Shown: piece after piece, positions 1 to 8,730 of the stretch | How the letters are laid out: each line of letters begins with the position of its first letter | How positions within the stretch are numbered: the stretch's first letter is position 1 | NCBI GenBank assembly: GCA_964637035.1 | Contig: CAZWTU010000004.1 | Coordinates: 1-64,000, forward strand | Length of the DNA: 64,000 bases | Reading direction: 5' to 3' | Origin: CAZMMV01 sp964637035 | GTDB taxonomy: Bacteria; Bacillota; Clostridia; Tissierellales; Tissierellaceae | Made by a program: the position numbers and the translations under genes | The notes under the pieces: model-generated | Told to the model about the DNA's origin: nothing | The model's input: the letters and a program-made list of their open reading frames with translations, nothing else | Databases searched by the model: none

Positions 1-571
1 CATAACTTGCTATACCACCCAATGACATAGATACAGCTGGTAAAATCCAGGTTATAGGTTTATCTACATCAAATAACATGGGTAGTTTCAAGATATTAGT
101 TAAGTATAGTTGCATAAATAAAAAATATACCGCTGCTGGCACAGCCTGTATAAATACCACATATCCTGTTCCAATTTTATCCCAAAACAATCCCTTACTC
201 CTTGCCATCATAATTCCTAAGATGATACCAAAAAATAGTGATATTCCGATTGCTGCCAATCCAAAATATAGTGAATATGGAATCTTATCTTTTATAATTT
301 CTGTAACAGGAACATTAGGCCTATATATTATGGAATCTCCCAAATCCCCACTTAATAAGCCCTTATAGAAATGACCCAGCTGTATATGTATAGGATCCCT
401 AAGTCCCATATTAGTAAGTATAGCTTCCTTTTGATTTTCATCTAATTTTTCATATGAGTCACCAAAGTAACCTTCCTCGGGCATCAATCTCATAGCCAAA
501 AATACCAGTGTAATTATAATAAATAAAGTTACTATGGACTGAAGTAATCTCTTCATTGTGTATTTTAGCAT
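1..571 (-). CDS. Peptide ABC transporter permease, DppB/OppB type (3' end cut by window)
   Basis: The first 190 residues of a binding-protein-dependent transport permease. It begins MLKYTMKRLLQS, has one membrane segment at about residues 10-27, then an extracellular stretch with LRDPIHIQLGHFYKGLLSGDLGDS, which is typical of DppB/OppB proteins, then further membrane segments. The C-terminal part with the EAA loop lies outside the window. The ATG at 571-569 is chosen because an AGAGGAAG ribosome binding site lies just upstream. It follows the substrate-binding lipoprotein on the same strand, separated by a stem-loop, so it probably forms the membrane channel for peptides captured by that protein. 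The partner permease and ATPases should lie beyond position 1. Family assignment is firm; substrate is inferred from neighbours. Confidence 0.88.
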   Translation of the reverse strand, partial: MLKYTMKRLLQSIVTLFIIITLVFLAMRLMPEEGYFGDSYEKLDENQKEAILTNMGLRDPIHIQLGHFYKGLLSGDLGDSIIYRPNVPVTEIIKDKIPYSLYFGLAAIGISLFFGIILGIMMARSKGLFWDKIGTGYVVFIQAVPAAVYFLFMQLYLTNILKLPMLFDVDKPITWILPAVSMSLGGIASY

Positions 572-620
572 CTACTCACTTCCTCTCTGTTAAAAATAAA
601 CATTTAATAAATACCATTAC

Positions 621-646
621 TAAGAGCTACTAAAAAGCAGCTCTTA
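621..646 (-). promoter_or_regulatory. Stem-loop between binding protein and permease genes
   Basis: An 8-bp perfect inverted repeat (TAAGAGCT at 621-628, AGCTCTTA at 639-646) separates the binding-protein gene from the permease gene. No U-tract follows it in the direction of transcription, so it more likely stabilises the upstream mRNA or attenuates partially than terminates fully. Such hairpins commonly let the binding protein be made in excess over the membrane parts. Confidence 0.5.
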
Positions 647-670
647 GTTGGCTTTATTCTATTTTTCTAT

Positions 671-2572
671 TTAGTTTGCCTTTTTAAGTGCTTCTATTCT
701 TTCTTCTTCCCACTTCTTTAGACCTGCATTATATTCTTCTGTATTCATTGGTTTTTCCATTACACGTTGCCCCTTGTATCTTTCTGAAGATACGCCAAAG
801 GGTGAATACTGGGATTCAAATGGGTTAAGCCTTGATGCTGCATATCCTCCACCACCAAGTGAGTAAGGAATTAAGAAAGCTTCTTCTATTAAGAATGCTT
901 CTGCTTCTGCAAATAATTCGTATCTCTTTCCTATGTCTATTACTTCTGCCTTTGCTGCGTTTAAAAGATTTGTATATGTCTTTTCTCCATTAGGTTCGTT
1001 ATATCCTTCTACAAATTCTGGGAAGTTATATGTTCCTTCTCCTGGTGGGAATGGATCGGTATAAGTTTCTGGATCCGCATAATCTGGTCCCCAGTTTACC
1101 TCAAGGAATGCATAGTTACCAATACGTCTTGTTGTACTTAGGAAATTGGTAGGTGGATAAGGTTCTATTTGTATATCTATATAATCTCCGCCTAGTAAGT
1201 TTTCCATTTGTTGTTCTATTACTTGAACTCTATTTGCCCATTCACTACCACCAGAGTTATAAGGCATATAAACTATGATTGGGAATGTAGCTTTTCCTTC
1301 TAATTCCGCCATAGCCTTATCTCTAAACTCAAGAGCTAGTTTCTCATTAAATGATTCCTCATCTGCATGCTTCTTTAAACTACCAAGTTGGGTGTAGTCA
1401 ACTCCATCTAGGTCAACAAAACTCTTTGGTGTAATAGTGTTGTTCAATTTTTGATCTGGATTATGTGGCTCAGCAGTAAGCATTGCTGCTTTTCTATCTA
1501 AAGCATGGAACAATGATTTACGGAAGTTTTTATTATTTACTGCTATTTTCCAGTTAGCTGGCTCATATTGTTCATCAAATTGTGGATCAAAGTTAAGGGC
1601 ATAGAAGTAGGTATAGAAGCTTGTTCTACTTGGTCTTACCATGTCCTTCTTCTTTGGATCGCCCAGCCATTCATCTATGATATCAGATGATATGCTTGTA
1701 GAATCAATTTCACCACGAGCAAATAATTCTGGTGCCAATGTTGAGGCTTCTTTATTAAATTTCTGATGTATTTTTCTTATATGAATGTTATCTGCGTCCC
1801 AATATTTTTCATTCTTAACTAATATTCTCTTTGTTGATGGCTCAAATGTATCAAATATATATGCACCATTATATAGTATGTTTTTATGGTCTGTACCAAA
1901 TCTACTACCTGATTCTGCTAAGAAATCTGCATTAACAGGGAAGAATGATACATAAGCTAACATTGATTCAAAGTATGGTGTAGGGTTCTTAAGAGTGTAT
2001 ACAAGTGTATAATCATCTTTTGCCTTCACCCCAACTTCTTCAAAATCTTCTATCTCTCCATTATAATATTCTTCTGCATTTTCTATAACACTATAGACTA
2101 TATTTGCACTTTTAGATTCATTTGAAGGGTCTAGTATATACTCTATTGAATCTACAAAGTCTTGTGCTACTGTCTCTGCATATTCTTCTCCATCATGTGT
2201 AACCCACTTTACACCTTTTCTAAGGTTAAAAGTCCATGTAAGGCCATCATCAGATACATCCCAATCAGTTGCAAGTGCAGGTTGTACTACCCCATATTTA
2301 TCATAGTCAATTAGGGTATCTACCATGTTTGCAGCTAAAGAAAACTCACTTGTAGTTGTTGTTACTAGATAATTAATTGTAGTTATTTCTCCGGAATATA
2401 CCGTTGAAAGTTCTTGCGCTACGCCTTTATCTTCTTCCACTACGGCATCTTGACTGCCACCATCATCTTTACCAACGTCTCCTCCAACAGGTTGCTCTTC
2501 ATCCTTAGAACATCCAGATACTACTGCTAAAAGCATTAGCATAGCAAGCATTAAAGCTAAAAATCTTTTCAT
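671..2572 (-). CDS. Peptide-binding lipoprotein of an ABC transporter (SBP_bac_5 / OppA-DppA family)
   Basis: 633 residues with a lipoprotein signal peptide ending in the lipobox VSGC (Cys21), an acidic linker, then a family 5 solute-binding domain (for example the segment LATDWDVSDDGLTWTFNLRKG near residues 100-120, a hallmark of oligopeptide-binding proteins). It should sit on the outer face of the membrane and deliver peptides to the permease encoded downstream. The start has a strong site, AAGGAGG, 7-8 bases upstream. Because it follows a dipeptide epimerase and a D-Ala-D-Ala dipeptidase on the same strand, cell-wall peptides are the likely ligands; this is inference. The 179-base leader has a small inverted repeat, CATCA-N4-TGATG, at 2627-2640 but no sigma-54 promoter that I can see, so read-through from the upstream operon or its own sigma-A promoter are both possible. 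Confidence 0.93.
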   Translation of the reverse strand: MKRFLALMLAMLMLLAVVSGCSKDEEQPVGGDVGKDDGGSQDAVVEEDKGVAQELSTVYSGEITTINYLVTTTTSEFSLAANMVDTLIDYDKYGVVQPALATDWDVSDDGLTWTFNLRKGVKWVTHDGEEYAETVAQDFVDSIEYILDPSNESKSANIVYSVIENAEEYYNGEIEDFEEVGVKAKDDYTLVYTLKNPTPYFESMLAYVSFFPVNADFLAESGSRFGTDHKNILYNGAYIFDTFEPSTKRILVKNEKYWDADNIHIRKIHQKFNKEASTLAPELFARGEIDSTSISSDIIDEWLGDPKKKDMVRPSRTSFYTYFYALNFDPQFDEQYEPANWKIAVNNKNFRKSLFHALDRKAAMLTAEPHNPDQKLNNTITPKSFVDLDGVDYTQLGSLKKHADEESFNEKLALEFRDKAMAELEGKATFPIIVYMPYNSGGSEWANRVQVIEQQMENLLGGDYIDIQIEPYPPTNFLSTTRRIGNYAFLEVNWGPDYADPETYTDPFPPGEGTYNFPEFVEGYNEPNGEKTYTNLLNAAKAEVIDIGKRYELFAEAEAFLIEEAFLIPYSLGGGGYAASRLNPFESQYSPFGVSSERYKGQRVMEKPMNTEEYNAGLKKWEEERIEALKKAN

Positions 2573-2751
2573 TTTTGCCCCTCCTTAGTTTTTATAAATA
2601 ACATTTGCAATGTCTTCTATTTACTACATCATATGTGATGGCCACCCCCCCTTTTAATCAAGGCTACAATTATGAAAATCAATAATTTTTGTGCTTTTCT
2701 ATAATTATTCATTATTGAAAGATTATATACTTTGCAATCTATATTAAATAT

Positions 2752-3837
2752 TTAAAATGACACATTGTTTATCTTATTAAAACCTAATCCTGGTGTTTGG
2801 TTTAATTTTATAATGGAATCATTATATATAGGTCCCCCATGAATTGGATCTTCACTACACAGGCCAGGCCCATCTAGGTCTATCTTTGTAATTATACTTT
2901 TACTAGCTGCCAAGTGAACAGCTGCACTTACACTTAATTTACTCTCAAGCATACATCCAATCATGCATTCTACCTCATAGATTTCTGCCAAGGCACATAT
3001 TTTTAAGGCATTATGGATACCACCTGTTTTCATTAGCTTTATATTTACTAAATCTGCTGCTCTATTTTGTATAATATTTGCTGCGTCCATTGCTGAAAAT
3101 ACGCTTTCATCTGCTAATATAGGTATACTTACATTATCAGTAACATACTTTAATCCTACTAAATCATTAGCTCTTACAGGTTGTTCAACTAGCTCTATAT
3201 TAAATCCTTTATCTTCCATTTCCCTTAATAAGATAATAGCTTCTTTAGGTTCCCAACCTTGATTTGCATCCAGCCTTAATTCCACATCATATCCTACAGC
3301 ATCCCTTATGGCTTGGATTCTTTTCATATCCATCTTAGTATCTTCCCCAACCTTTATCTTTAAGGTTTTATAGCCTCTCCCAATGGCACTTATGCTATCC
3401 TCTGCCATTTCTTCTGGTGAATTTACACTTATGGTAAGGTCTGTAATTATCTCATTTTTATAACCTCCCAGTAATTTGTATAGGGGTGATTTGTTCATTT
3501 GACCAAATAAATCATAAATCCCTATATCTACTGCTGCCTTCGCACTTGTATTTTTAACAATGGAGTTATCTATTCTTTCCATGATTTCTTCCATATTAGA
3601 AATTTCCAGCCCTATTAATTTTGGTTTTATATAATCTTCTATTGCACATCTAATAGAGCCAAGGGTATCTCCCGTAATAACTGCTGTTGGTGCTGCCTCT
3701 CCGTAACCTACATGGCCTGTATCTGTAGTTATTCTTACTACAATGTCTCTTACAGAATCTACTCTTCTTAAGGCCGTTTTAAATGGTTTTCTCAGGGGAA
3801 CTTCTATAATGCCTACTTCAATGTTTTGAATCCTCAT
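2752..3837 (-). CDS. L-Ala-D/L-Glu-type dipeptide epimerase (enolase superfamily)
   Basis: 361 residues from the ATG at 3837, chosen over an in-frame ATG at 3873 because AGGAGG lies 7 bases before 3837, whereas the longer form would overlap the upstream gene. The muconate-lactonizing-enzyme-type barrel carries the expected catalytic set: the KxK motif K160/K162 (LKIKVG), metal ligands D190 (LRLDAN), E218 (VEQP) and D243 (ADES), and K267 (NIKLMKTGG). A DLDGP segment near residue 320 matches the DxD motif that binds the dipeptide amino group in L-Ala-D/L-Glu epimerases. The reaction converts L-Ala-D-Glu from murein to L-Ala-L-Glu, which ordinary peptidases can cut. It sits 19 bases behind a D-Ala-D-Ala dipeptidase, which supports a murein-peptide role. 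Other dipeptide epimerases differ in specificity, so the exact substrate is inferred. Confidence 0.9.
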   Translation of the reverse strand: MRIQNIEVGIIEVPLRKPFKTALRRVDSVRDIVVRITTDTGHVGYGEAAPTAVITGDTLGSIRCAIEDYIKPKLIGLEISNMEEIMERIDNSIVKNTSAKAAVDIGIYDLFGQMNKSPLYKLLGGYKNEIITDLTISVNSPEEMAEDSISAIGRGYKTLKIKVGEDTKMDMKRIQAIRDAVGYDVELRLDANQGWEPKEAIILLREMEDKGFNIELVEQPVRANDLVGLKYVTDNVSIPILADESVFSAMDAANIIQNRAADLVNIKLMKTGGIHNALKICALAEIYEVECMIGCMLESKLSVSAAVHLAASKSIITKIDLDGPGLCSEDPIHGGPIYNDSIIKLNQTPGLGFNKINNVSF

Positions 3838-3856
3838 ATCTATCCTCCTAGTATTT

Positions 3857-4483
3857 TTATAGAAATGCTTCAAGAGGTATATCTAAATAGGGCGAAGGTT
3901 CTGTTAGTCCATCTACAAAATGCCACCACTCTTGACTATGTATTCTAAATCCAAGGTCTAACATTATTTTCATAAGATATTCAATATTTTCCTTTGCTTC
4001 TTTAGTCATATCATCCCTAGTTGGACATGCCTTTTCAGTAAAATCATCAAATCCACTAGGCATTTCTAACTCTTGTCCATTCTCATCTACTAAAGTTATA
4101 TCCACAGCCATTCCATTATTATGCCGGGGTCTAAATCCCGATGTAATTGGTTCTGCTGGAGGTTTGGCTACAAAAGGACTGTTGGGGAACATATCATAAA
4201 GAATCTGTTGAACATTCATTGGTCTATAAGCATCCCAAACTTTAATCCTATATCCTTTTTCTTTGACTATTTCATGAGCCTTCATCAGCCTCTTACCTGT
4301 CTCAAGTCTTATTGCACATACTGGAACAGGATATACTGCTGTCTTAAAAAAATTATCTTTTGTAGCATATCTTAAATCTATTATAAAGGAAGGGTCCAAA
4401 TCCTCTAAAAGAACAAGTCCTTCTATTGATTTTATAGTTTTACCATTATAAAGTTGAATTCCTTCTATATTATATTTTGTCAT
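3857..4483 (-). CDS. D-alanyl-D-alanine dipeptidase (VanX/DdpX family, peptidase M15D)
   Basis: 208 residues, the usual VanX length. Zinc-peptidase motifs are complete: HxxGxAVD (H121, D128), EWWH (E185 as general base, H188 as third zinc ligand), and R87 in the DAYRP motif that corresponds to the transition-state arginine. There is no signal peptide, so it works in the cytoplasm on D-Ala-D-Ala that has been imported or released there. No vanH, vanA or VanRS genes are nearby; the neighbours are a dipeptide epimerase and a peptide transporter. The context therefore fits nutritional use of wall peptides, as for DdpX of enteric bacteria, more than vancomycin resistance. The start is preceded by AGGAGGAG. 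Confidence 0.9.
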   Translation of the reverse strand: MTKYNIEGIQLYNGKTIKSIEGLVLLEDLDPSFIIDLRYATKDNFFKTAVYPVPVCAIRLETGKRLMKAHEIVKEKGYRIKVWDAYRPMNVQQILYDMFPNSPFVAKPPAEPITSGFRPRHNNGMAVDITLVDENGQELEMPSGFDDFTEKACPTRDDMTKEAKENIEYLMKIMLDLGFRIHSQEWWHFVDGLTEPSPYLDIPLEAFL

Positions 4484-4571
4484 CTTCTCCTCCTGTTTTA
4501 TCCAACATTTAAAATCTTCTAACTATTCCAATTAAAATAAGATCCAATTTTCAAATCATTTTTGAAATAGA

Positions 4572-6431
4572 CTACTTTATATCATACCTTTTTAGCCTTT
4601 CATATAAAGTCGTTTTACTTATATCTAAAGCTTTCATAGTTTTCTTTTTATCCCCGCTATAAGCTGATAATGTCTTCTTTATTACCTGCTTTTCTTCCTC
4701 TTCTAATAAATCCCTTAGGGATAACATTGTTTTACTTGTGTCTTTATTTTTATCAAATTTAAGTATTACATGTCTAGACATTATTATATTTCCATCTGCT
4801 AAATTTACAGCTCTTTCTAATATGTTTTCCAATTCTCTAACATTTCCAGGCCAAGTATATCTTAGTATTAGGTTCATAGCCTCTGTAGAAACCCTTTTCT
4901 CCTGGCATCCAATTTCCTTACATATTCGTGGCAATAAGTGGCTTACTAGAGAATCTATATCTTCCTTTCTCTCTCTTAGTGGTGGTATCCATATGGGAAA
5001 TACATTGATCCTATAATATAAATCTTCTCTAAACTTTCCCTTTAGCATTTCATCCTCTAAGCTTTTATTTGTTGCAGCAATAATTCGTGTATCTACTGTA
5101 ATTTTATCTATTCCACCAACCCTATAAAATGTCTTCTCCTGAATAACTTGCAATAATTTCACCTGGAGGTTTTGGGGAACATCTCCAATTTCATCTAGCA
5201 ATATAGTTCCTCCATCTGCAATCTCAAAAAAACCTTTTTTCCCATCACTTCTTGCCCCTGTAAAGGCACCCTTTTCATATCCAAACAATTCAGATTCCAG
5301 CAAGTTTCCTGGTATTGCACCACAGTTTACATGTATAAAGGGTTTATCTTTTATTTTACTGTTTTCATGTATTGCCTTACCTAATATGGTTTTACCTGTT
5401 CCACTTTCCCCTAATATTAAAACATTAGAATTAGTATTGGATGCCTTTAAGGCCATTCTTTTAACATATTCTATTTCTTTACTGTTTCCTACAAAACTTG
5501 GAAAGGCCTTTCTTAAGCTTTCTTCTTCCAATAATTGTTGCTCGGCTTTTTCCAGTTCTCTAATTACATTATCTCTTTCTGCAATAAGTTTTTTAATTTG
5601 ACTTATATCTTCAACCTTTAATGCCGCCCCTATTCGCTTTTTTTTATCCTCTATATGCAAAAGAGTACACATAGTAGGATATCCATTTATTTCTTCAAAT
5701 TTATCAATATAACTTATGTTTTCTCCCTGGGCTACCTTTAAAAACTCCTGGATTATAAGATCACTTTTGTGTATTTCAAAAATATGTTTTCCTATTACAT
5801 TTAAAGCCTCTGTATCTTTCCCCTTGCCCCTATATGATTTACCTTTTAATATGTCATTGATACTTTCTCCCCTAGCCGTATATCCATGGGATTGATAAAA
5901 TTTCATTTCCTTTGTTAAATTATCCATTATTACCATATGACCTATTGCGTTTATATAAAACATTGTATAATCCTGTTCCTTAACTTTGATGGATATTTCT
6001 TTATTTATAAAATCTATCCTTACCTGAATATATAATTCCAAAAAATTCACTTCTAGTTTTAATTTATCTTCTTTATGACCTCTTTTTAGGTGTTTATAAA
6101 CTGATTTAACCTTTTCATCTTCATTATAACAAGCTATGGCTATTAAGGAATCTCCCATTTCTATGTTACTGTCCCTTATTCCTAATACCTCTAATGATTT
6201 CCCATCTAATTTCCCATCATCTTTTCCTAATTCATTATCTGCTATAATAACTATGTCACCTAGATTGATCTGTCCCTTGCTATGACTTATTTCCTCATCT
6301 TGGCTTATTCCGAATATCTCCTTAGCCTTATTATTATAAATTTGTATTATTCCTTGATCATCTATGACTATAAGACCTTCAGACATAATATCAGTAAACA
6401 AATTTACATGGGTTTTTGAATTAAATTTCAT
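4572..6431 (-). CDS. Sigma-54-dependent activator with PAS sensor domains (EBP)
   Basis: 619 residues. Order: an N-terminal PAS-like domain (residues about 10-60), a second PAS-like region (about 150-280), a short coiled coil (about 285-310), the AAA+ sigma-54 activation domain with Walker A GESGTGKT (about 343-350), the sigma-54-contacting loop GAFTGAR (about 387-393) and Walker B ILLDEIGD, then a C-terminal Fis-type helix-turn-helix (DISKTTLYERLKRY). There is no receiver domain, so it is likely controlled by a ligand bound to the PAS region and not by phosphorylation. It is encoded inside the operon whose first gene has a sigma-54 promoter at 7774-7789, so it probably activates that promoter and hence its own synthesis. 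A murein-peptide component is a plausible inducer, but this is inference. Confidence 0.93.
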   Translation of the reverse strand: MKFNSKTHVNLFTDIMSEGLIVIDDQGIIQIYNNKAKEIFGISQDEEISHSKGQINLGDIVIIADNELGKDDGKLDGKSLEVLGIRDSNIEMGDSLIAIACYNEDEKVKSVYKHLKRGHKEDKLKLEVNFLELYIQVRIDFINKEISIKVKEQDYTMFYINAIGHMVIMDNLTKEMKFYQSHGYTARGESINDILKGKSYRGKGKDTEALNVIGKHIFEIHKSDLIIQEFLKVAQGENISYIDKFEEINGYPTMCTLLHIEDKKKRIGAALKVEDISQIKKLIAERDNVIRELEKAEQQLLEEESLRKAFPSFVGNSKEIEYVKRMALKASNTNSNVLILGESGTGKTILGKAIHENSKIKDKPFIHVNCGAIPGNLLESELFGYEKGAFTGARSDGKKGFFEIADGGTILLDEIGDVPQNLQVKLLQVIQEKTFYRVGGIDKITVDTRIIAATNKSLEDEMLKGKFREDLYYRINVFPIWIPPLRERKEDIDSLVSHLLPRICKEIGCQEKRVSTEAMNLILRYTWPGNVRELENILERAVNLADGNIIMSRHVILKFDKNKDTSKTMLSLRDLLEEEEKQVIKKTLSAYSGDKKKTMKALDISKTTLYERLKRYDIK

Positions 6432-6466
6432 AAAATCATCCTTAAGTTTTACTTATAATTTTGGCC

Positions 6467-7729
6467 CTATATTTGATTCCTAAGTAAGTCTTCATATGTT
6501 TCTCTTTTTACTATTACCCTATCTTTACCTTCACTTATCATCACAACAGGTGGCCTTGGTATTTTATTGTAATTACTTGCCATAGAATAATTATAAGCAC
6601 CAGTAGATAAAACAACTAAGGTATCTCCAGTTTCCACCTTTGGCACTTTTAGATCCCAAATCAAAATATCTCCGCTTTCGCAACATTTTCCTGCAATAGT
6701 TACAACTTCTGTTAATTCTTCATTTATTTTGTTTGCTATAAGACCTTCATACTTGGCCTCATATAGGCTTGGCCTCGGATTATCTGGCATTCCCCCATCT
6801 ATAGAAATGTAAGTTCGGATTCCCGGAATCTCTTTTATAGCACCAATTGTATACAGGGTAACTCCAGCTTCTCCTACTATCCATCTACCTGGTTCTATTG
6901 TTACCATAGGCATTTCAACATTATATTCTTGACTTTGCCTTTTTACTTCTTCCATAATTGAATCAGTAAAATATGTTAAGGGTTTTCTTTTGCCACTATC
7001 TGCATAATGGATACCATATCCTCCACCAGTGTTTAATTCCTTTGTTATAAATCCATATTCATCTTTTGTTTGCTTAATTAATTCCATTAATATTTTAACC
7101 GCCTTTGTATGAGTTTGGTTTTCCAAGAGTTGAGAACCTATGTGGAAGTGAAATCCCATTAACTTTAGGTATTCAGTATTTAAAACTTTTTCTATAGCTT
7201 GTTTTATAGTCATTCCATCTAATGGAATGCCAAATTTCGAGTCAACTTGACCTGTCTGAATATATTTATGAGTATGGATGTCTATGCCAGGGCTTATTCT
7301 AAATAATACATTAACATTTTTATTGTATCTCTTGGCAATTTTCTCTATTAAGTCGATTTCTCCAATATGGTCTATGACGATCCTCCCAACGTTATTTTTA
7401 ATTGCCATTTCTATTTCATCAGGAGATTTGTTATTTCCGTGGAATATGACCTTTTCCATTGGAAAATCTACTTCCATTACTGTATAAAGCTCACCACCAG
7501 AAACTACATCTATGCCTAGACCTTCTCTTTTTATAATTCTTGCCATTTCCTTAGTTAAAAAGGCTTTACTTGCATAAACTGCATTGGTTTTAGGATGTTT
7601 AGATAAAAAATCTTCCCTAATTTCTTTACATCTGTCTTTTATGTGTTCTTCTGACATCAGATATAAAGGTGTTCCATATTTTTTTCCTAATTCTACTGTG
7701 TCTAGCCCATAAAATATATAATTATTCAT
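6467..7729 (-). CDS. lysA: Diaminopimelate decarboxylase
   Basis: 420 residues, a fold-type III PLP enzyme. Visible motifs: the PLP lysine in YASKAF (K55), HIGSQ (about residue 197), the phosphate-binding GGGYGIHY, EPGR, and CESGD followed by GAYNYSMASNYN near the C-terminus, which together are characteristic of LysA. It decarboxylates meso-diaminopimelate to L-lysine. It is the first gene behind the sigma-54 promoter and lies 35 bases before the activator gene, away from any lysine-biosynthesis genes. That placement suggests a catabolic role, converting DAP from imported murein peptides to lysine. The ATG has AAGGGG 10 bases upstream. A general biosynthetic LysA role cannot be excluded from this window. 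Confidence 0.92.
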   Translation of the reverse strand: MNNYIFYGLDTVELGKKYGTPLYLMSEEHIKDRCKEIREDFLSKHPKTNAVYASKAFLTKEMARIIKREGLGIDVVSGGELYTVMEVDFPMEKVIFHGNNKSPDEIEMAIKNNVGRIVIDHIGEIDLIEKIAKRYNKNVNVLFRISPGIDIHTHKYIQTGQVDSKFGIPLDGMTIKQAIEKVLNTEYLKLMGFHFHIGSQLLENQTHTKAVKILMELIKQTKDEYGFITKELNTGGGYGIHYADSGKRKPLTYFTDSIMEEVKRQSQEYNVEMPMVTIEPGRWIVGEAGVTLYTIGAIKEIPGIRTYISIDGGMPDNPRPSLYEAKYEGLIANKINEELTEVVTIAGKCCESGDILIWDLKVPKVETGDTLVVLSTGAYNYSMASNYNKIPRPPVVMISEGKDRVIVKRETYEDLLRNQI

Positions 7730-7773
7730 TTAATAACATCCCCTTATAAAATAGTTTCTATAACTATCTTATA

Positions 7774-7789
7774 AGCAATTAACGTGCCA
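7774..7789 (-). promoter_or_regulatory. Sigma-54 (-24/-12) promoter of the lysA-led operon
   Basis: Read on the minus strand, the sequence is TGGCACG-TTAA-TTGCT: the -24 element at 7789-7783 and the -12 element at 7778-7774, with exactly ten bases between the invariant GG and GC. This matches the sigma-54 consensus almost perfectly. It lies 45-60 bases upstream of the lysA start, and the operon itself encodes a sigma-54 activator. Confidence 0.88.
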
Positions 7790-7839
7790 AAGAACTAAAC
7801 CACTAAATGTAGTACTTATCTTATCATTGTTCAGACTAT

Positions 7840-7860
7840 TTTGCAATCCCTTTACGCAAA
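7840..7860. promoter_or_regulatory. Possible upstream activator site (inverted repeat)
   Basis: TTTGC-N11-GCAAA lies about 60 bases upstream of the sigma-54 promoter. Fis-type activators bind imperfect dyads of this size, but the distance is short for looping and only one copy is clear. A second dyad, TTCCCGGGAA at 7889-7898, is an alternative site. Confidence 0.4.
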
Positions 7861-7901
7861 TTAGCACCGTTTTCCTGTTTTTAGGAATTTCCCGGGAATA
7901 T

Positions 7902-7955
7902 AAATGCCCTTAGGACATTAGATCGTATTACTTGATCTATTTCCTTAGGGCATTT
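7902..7955 (-). terminator. Long hairpin after the permease pair
   Basis: AAATGCCCT (7902-7910) pairs with AGGGCATTT (7947-7955), and after one mismatch the stem continues inward through TAGGA/TCCTT and GATC/GATC. It lies 20 bases after the stop of the ferredoxin-fused permease gene and before the lysA promoter, where a terminator is expected. There is no long U-tract, so termination strength is uncertain. Confidence 0.55.
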
Positions 7956-7974
7956 CTTAATATATATCTAATTA

Positions 7975-8730
7975 TTAGTTTTTGCTAGCTATATGGAATG
8001 GAAGCTTTTCTACTTCACCTATATCTATGGCATTTACTGGGCATTTGCCCATAGCCTCTACTGCCTTAAGACCTTCATCTCCATCTTTACCTATATTTTG
8101 AATAGCTATAGCCTTTTTGTTTTCTATTTTAAAATATTCTCCAGCTACATCAGCACATATTCCACAACCTATGCATGCATCTCTATTTACTTTTATTTCA
8201 CCTTTCTCTAATCCATCATCTTCTAAAGGTATATCTTCCCTCTTTACAAACTTTGCCACTACATATCCCATGATTATTATACCAATAACTGTAAGTATCC
8301 ATCTAATTATCATAAACTTAGGACTTAAAAACTTTGCTTCATTTGCAAGCATTGGTATTTTTATTACTGCCCAAGCACTTAATATAACTACTATATTTGA
8401 AATACTAGCTCCCTTGTTTAAAAGAGTTTTTGCAACTGGGAAAGCTGCATATATGGGCCCTGCGGATATACTTCCTAAACCTATTGCTATAAACGAACCC
8501 TTTAATCCTGATTTTTCTCCTAAGGCCTTCATTATTAAATCCTTTGGTATCCAAGCATCAATAAGGGCGGTTAAAAGAAATACAACTGGCATAATAATTA
8601 ACATTTCCTTTAGATAGTAGCCTGTATTAGCAATAGCTGTCATACCTGTTTGGGCATTTACGATAAATAGTATTATATAGGCAACTAATATACTAAACAA
8701 AAATGGATATTTCTTAATTCTTTCTATCAT
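7975..8730 (-). CDS. Permease, second half of an ArsP/DUF318-like transporter, fused to a ferredoxin domain
   Basis: 251 residues. Residues about 15-165 contain four or five membrane segments including GSISAGPIYAAFPVAKTLLN and GAS, the repeat motif of the DUF318/UPF0718 permeases (ArsP is the known member, an organoarsenical exporter). Residues about 178-240 form a single-cluster ferredoxin-like domain (CIGCGICADVAG ... CPVNAID). The start overlaps the stop of the preceding gene as ATGA, so the two are translationally coupled and probably form one transporter. The iron-sulfur domain would be cytoplasmic and could sense or supply electrons. Substrate is unknown; metal or thiol compounds are guesses based on the family. 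Confidence 0.75.
   Translation of the reverse strand: MIERIKKYPFLFSILVAYIILFIVNAQTGMTAIANTGYYLKEMLIIMPVVFLLTALIDAWIPKDLIMKALGEKSGLKGSFIAIGLGSISAGPIYAAFPVAKTLLNKGASISNIVVILSAWAVIKIPMLANEAKFLSPKFMIIRWILTVIGIIIMGYVVAKFVKREDIPLEDDGLEKGEIKVNRDACIGCGICADVAGEYFKIENKKAIAIQNIGKDGDEGLKAVEAMGKCPVNAIDIGEVEKLPFHIASKN

Noticed and set aside
2627..2640. Operator-like inverted repeat before the peptide-binding lipoprotein
   Set aside because: Five-base arms only, single copy, and no match to a regulator consensus I can name.
3857..4483. Vancomycin-resistance dipeptidase (VanX)
   Set aside because: No vanH, vanA or VanRS neighbours; the operon context is peptide uptake and epimerisation.
8117..8617. 166-residue plus-strand open frame inside the ferredoxin-fused permease gene
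   Set aside because: Antisense to membrane segments of the permease; hydrophobic by mirror effect only.
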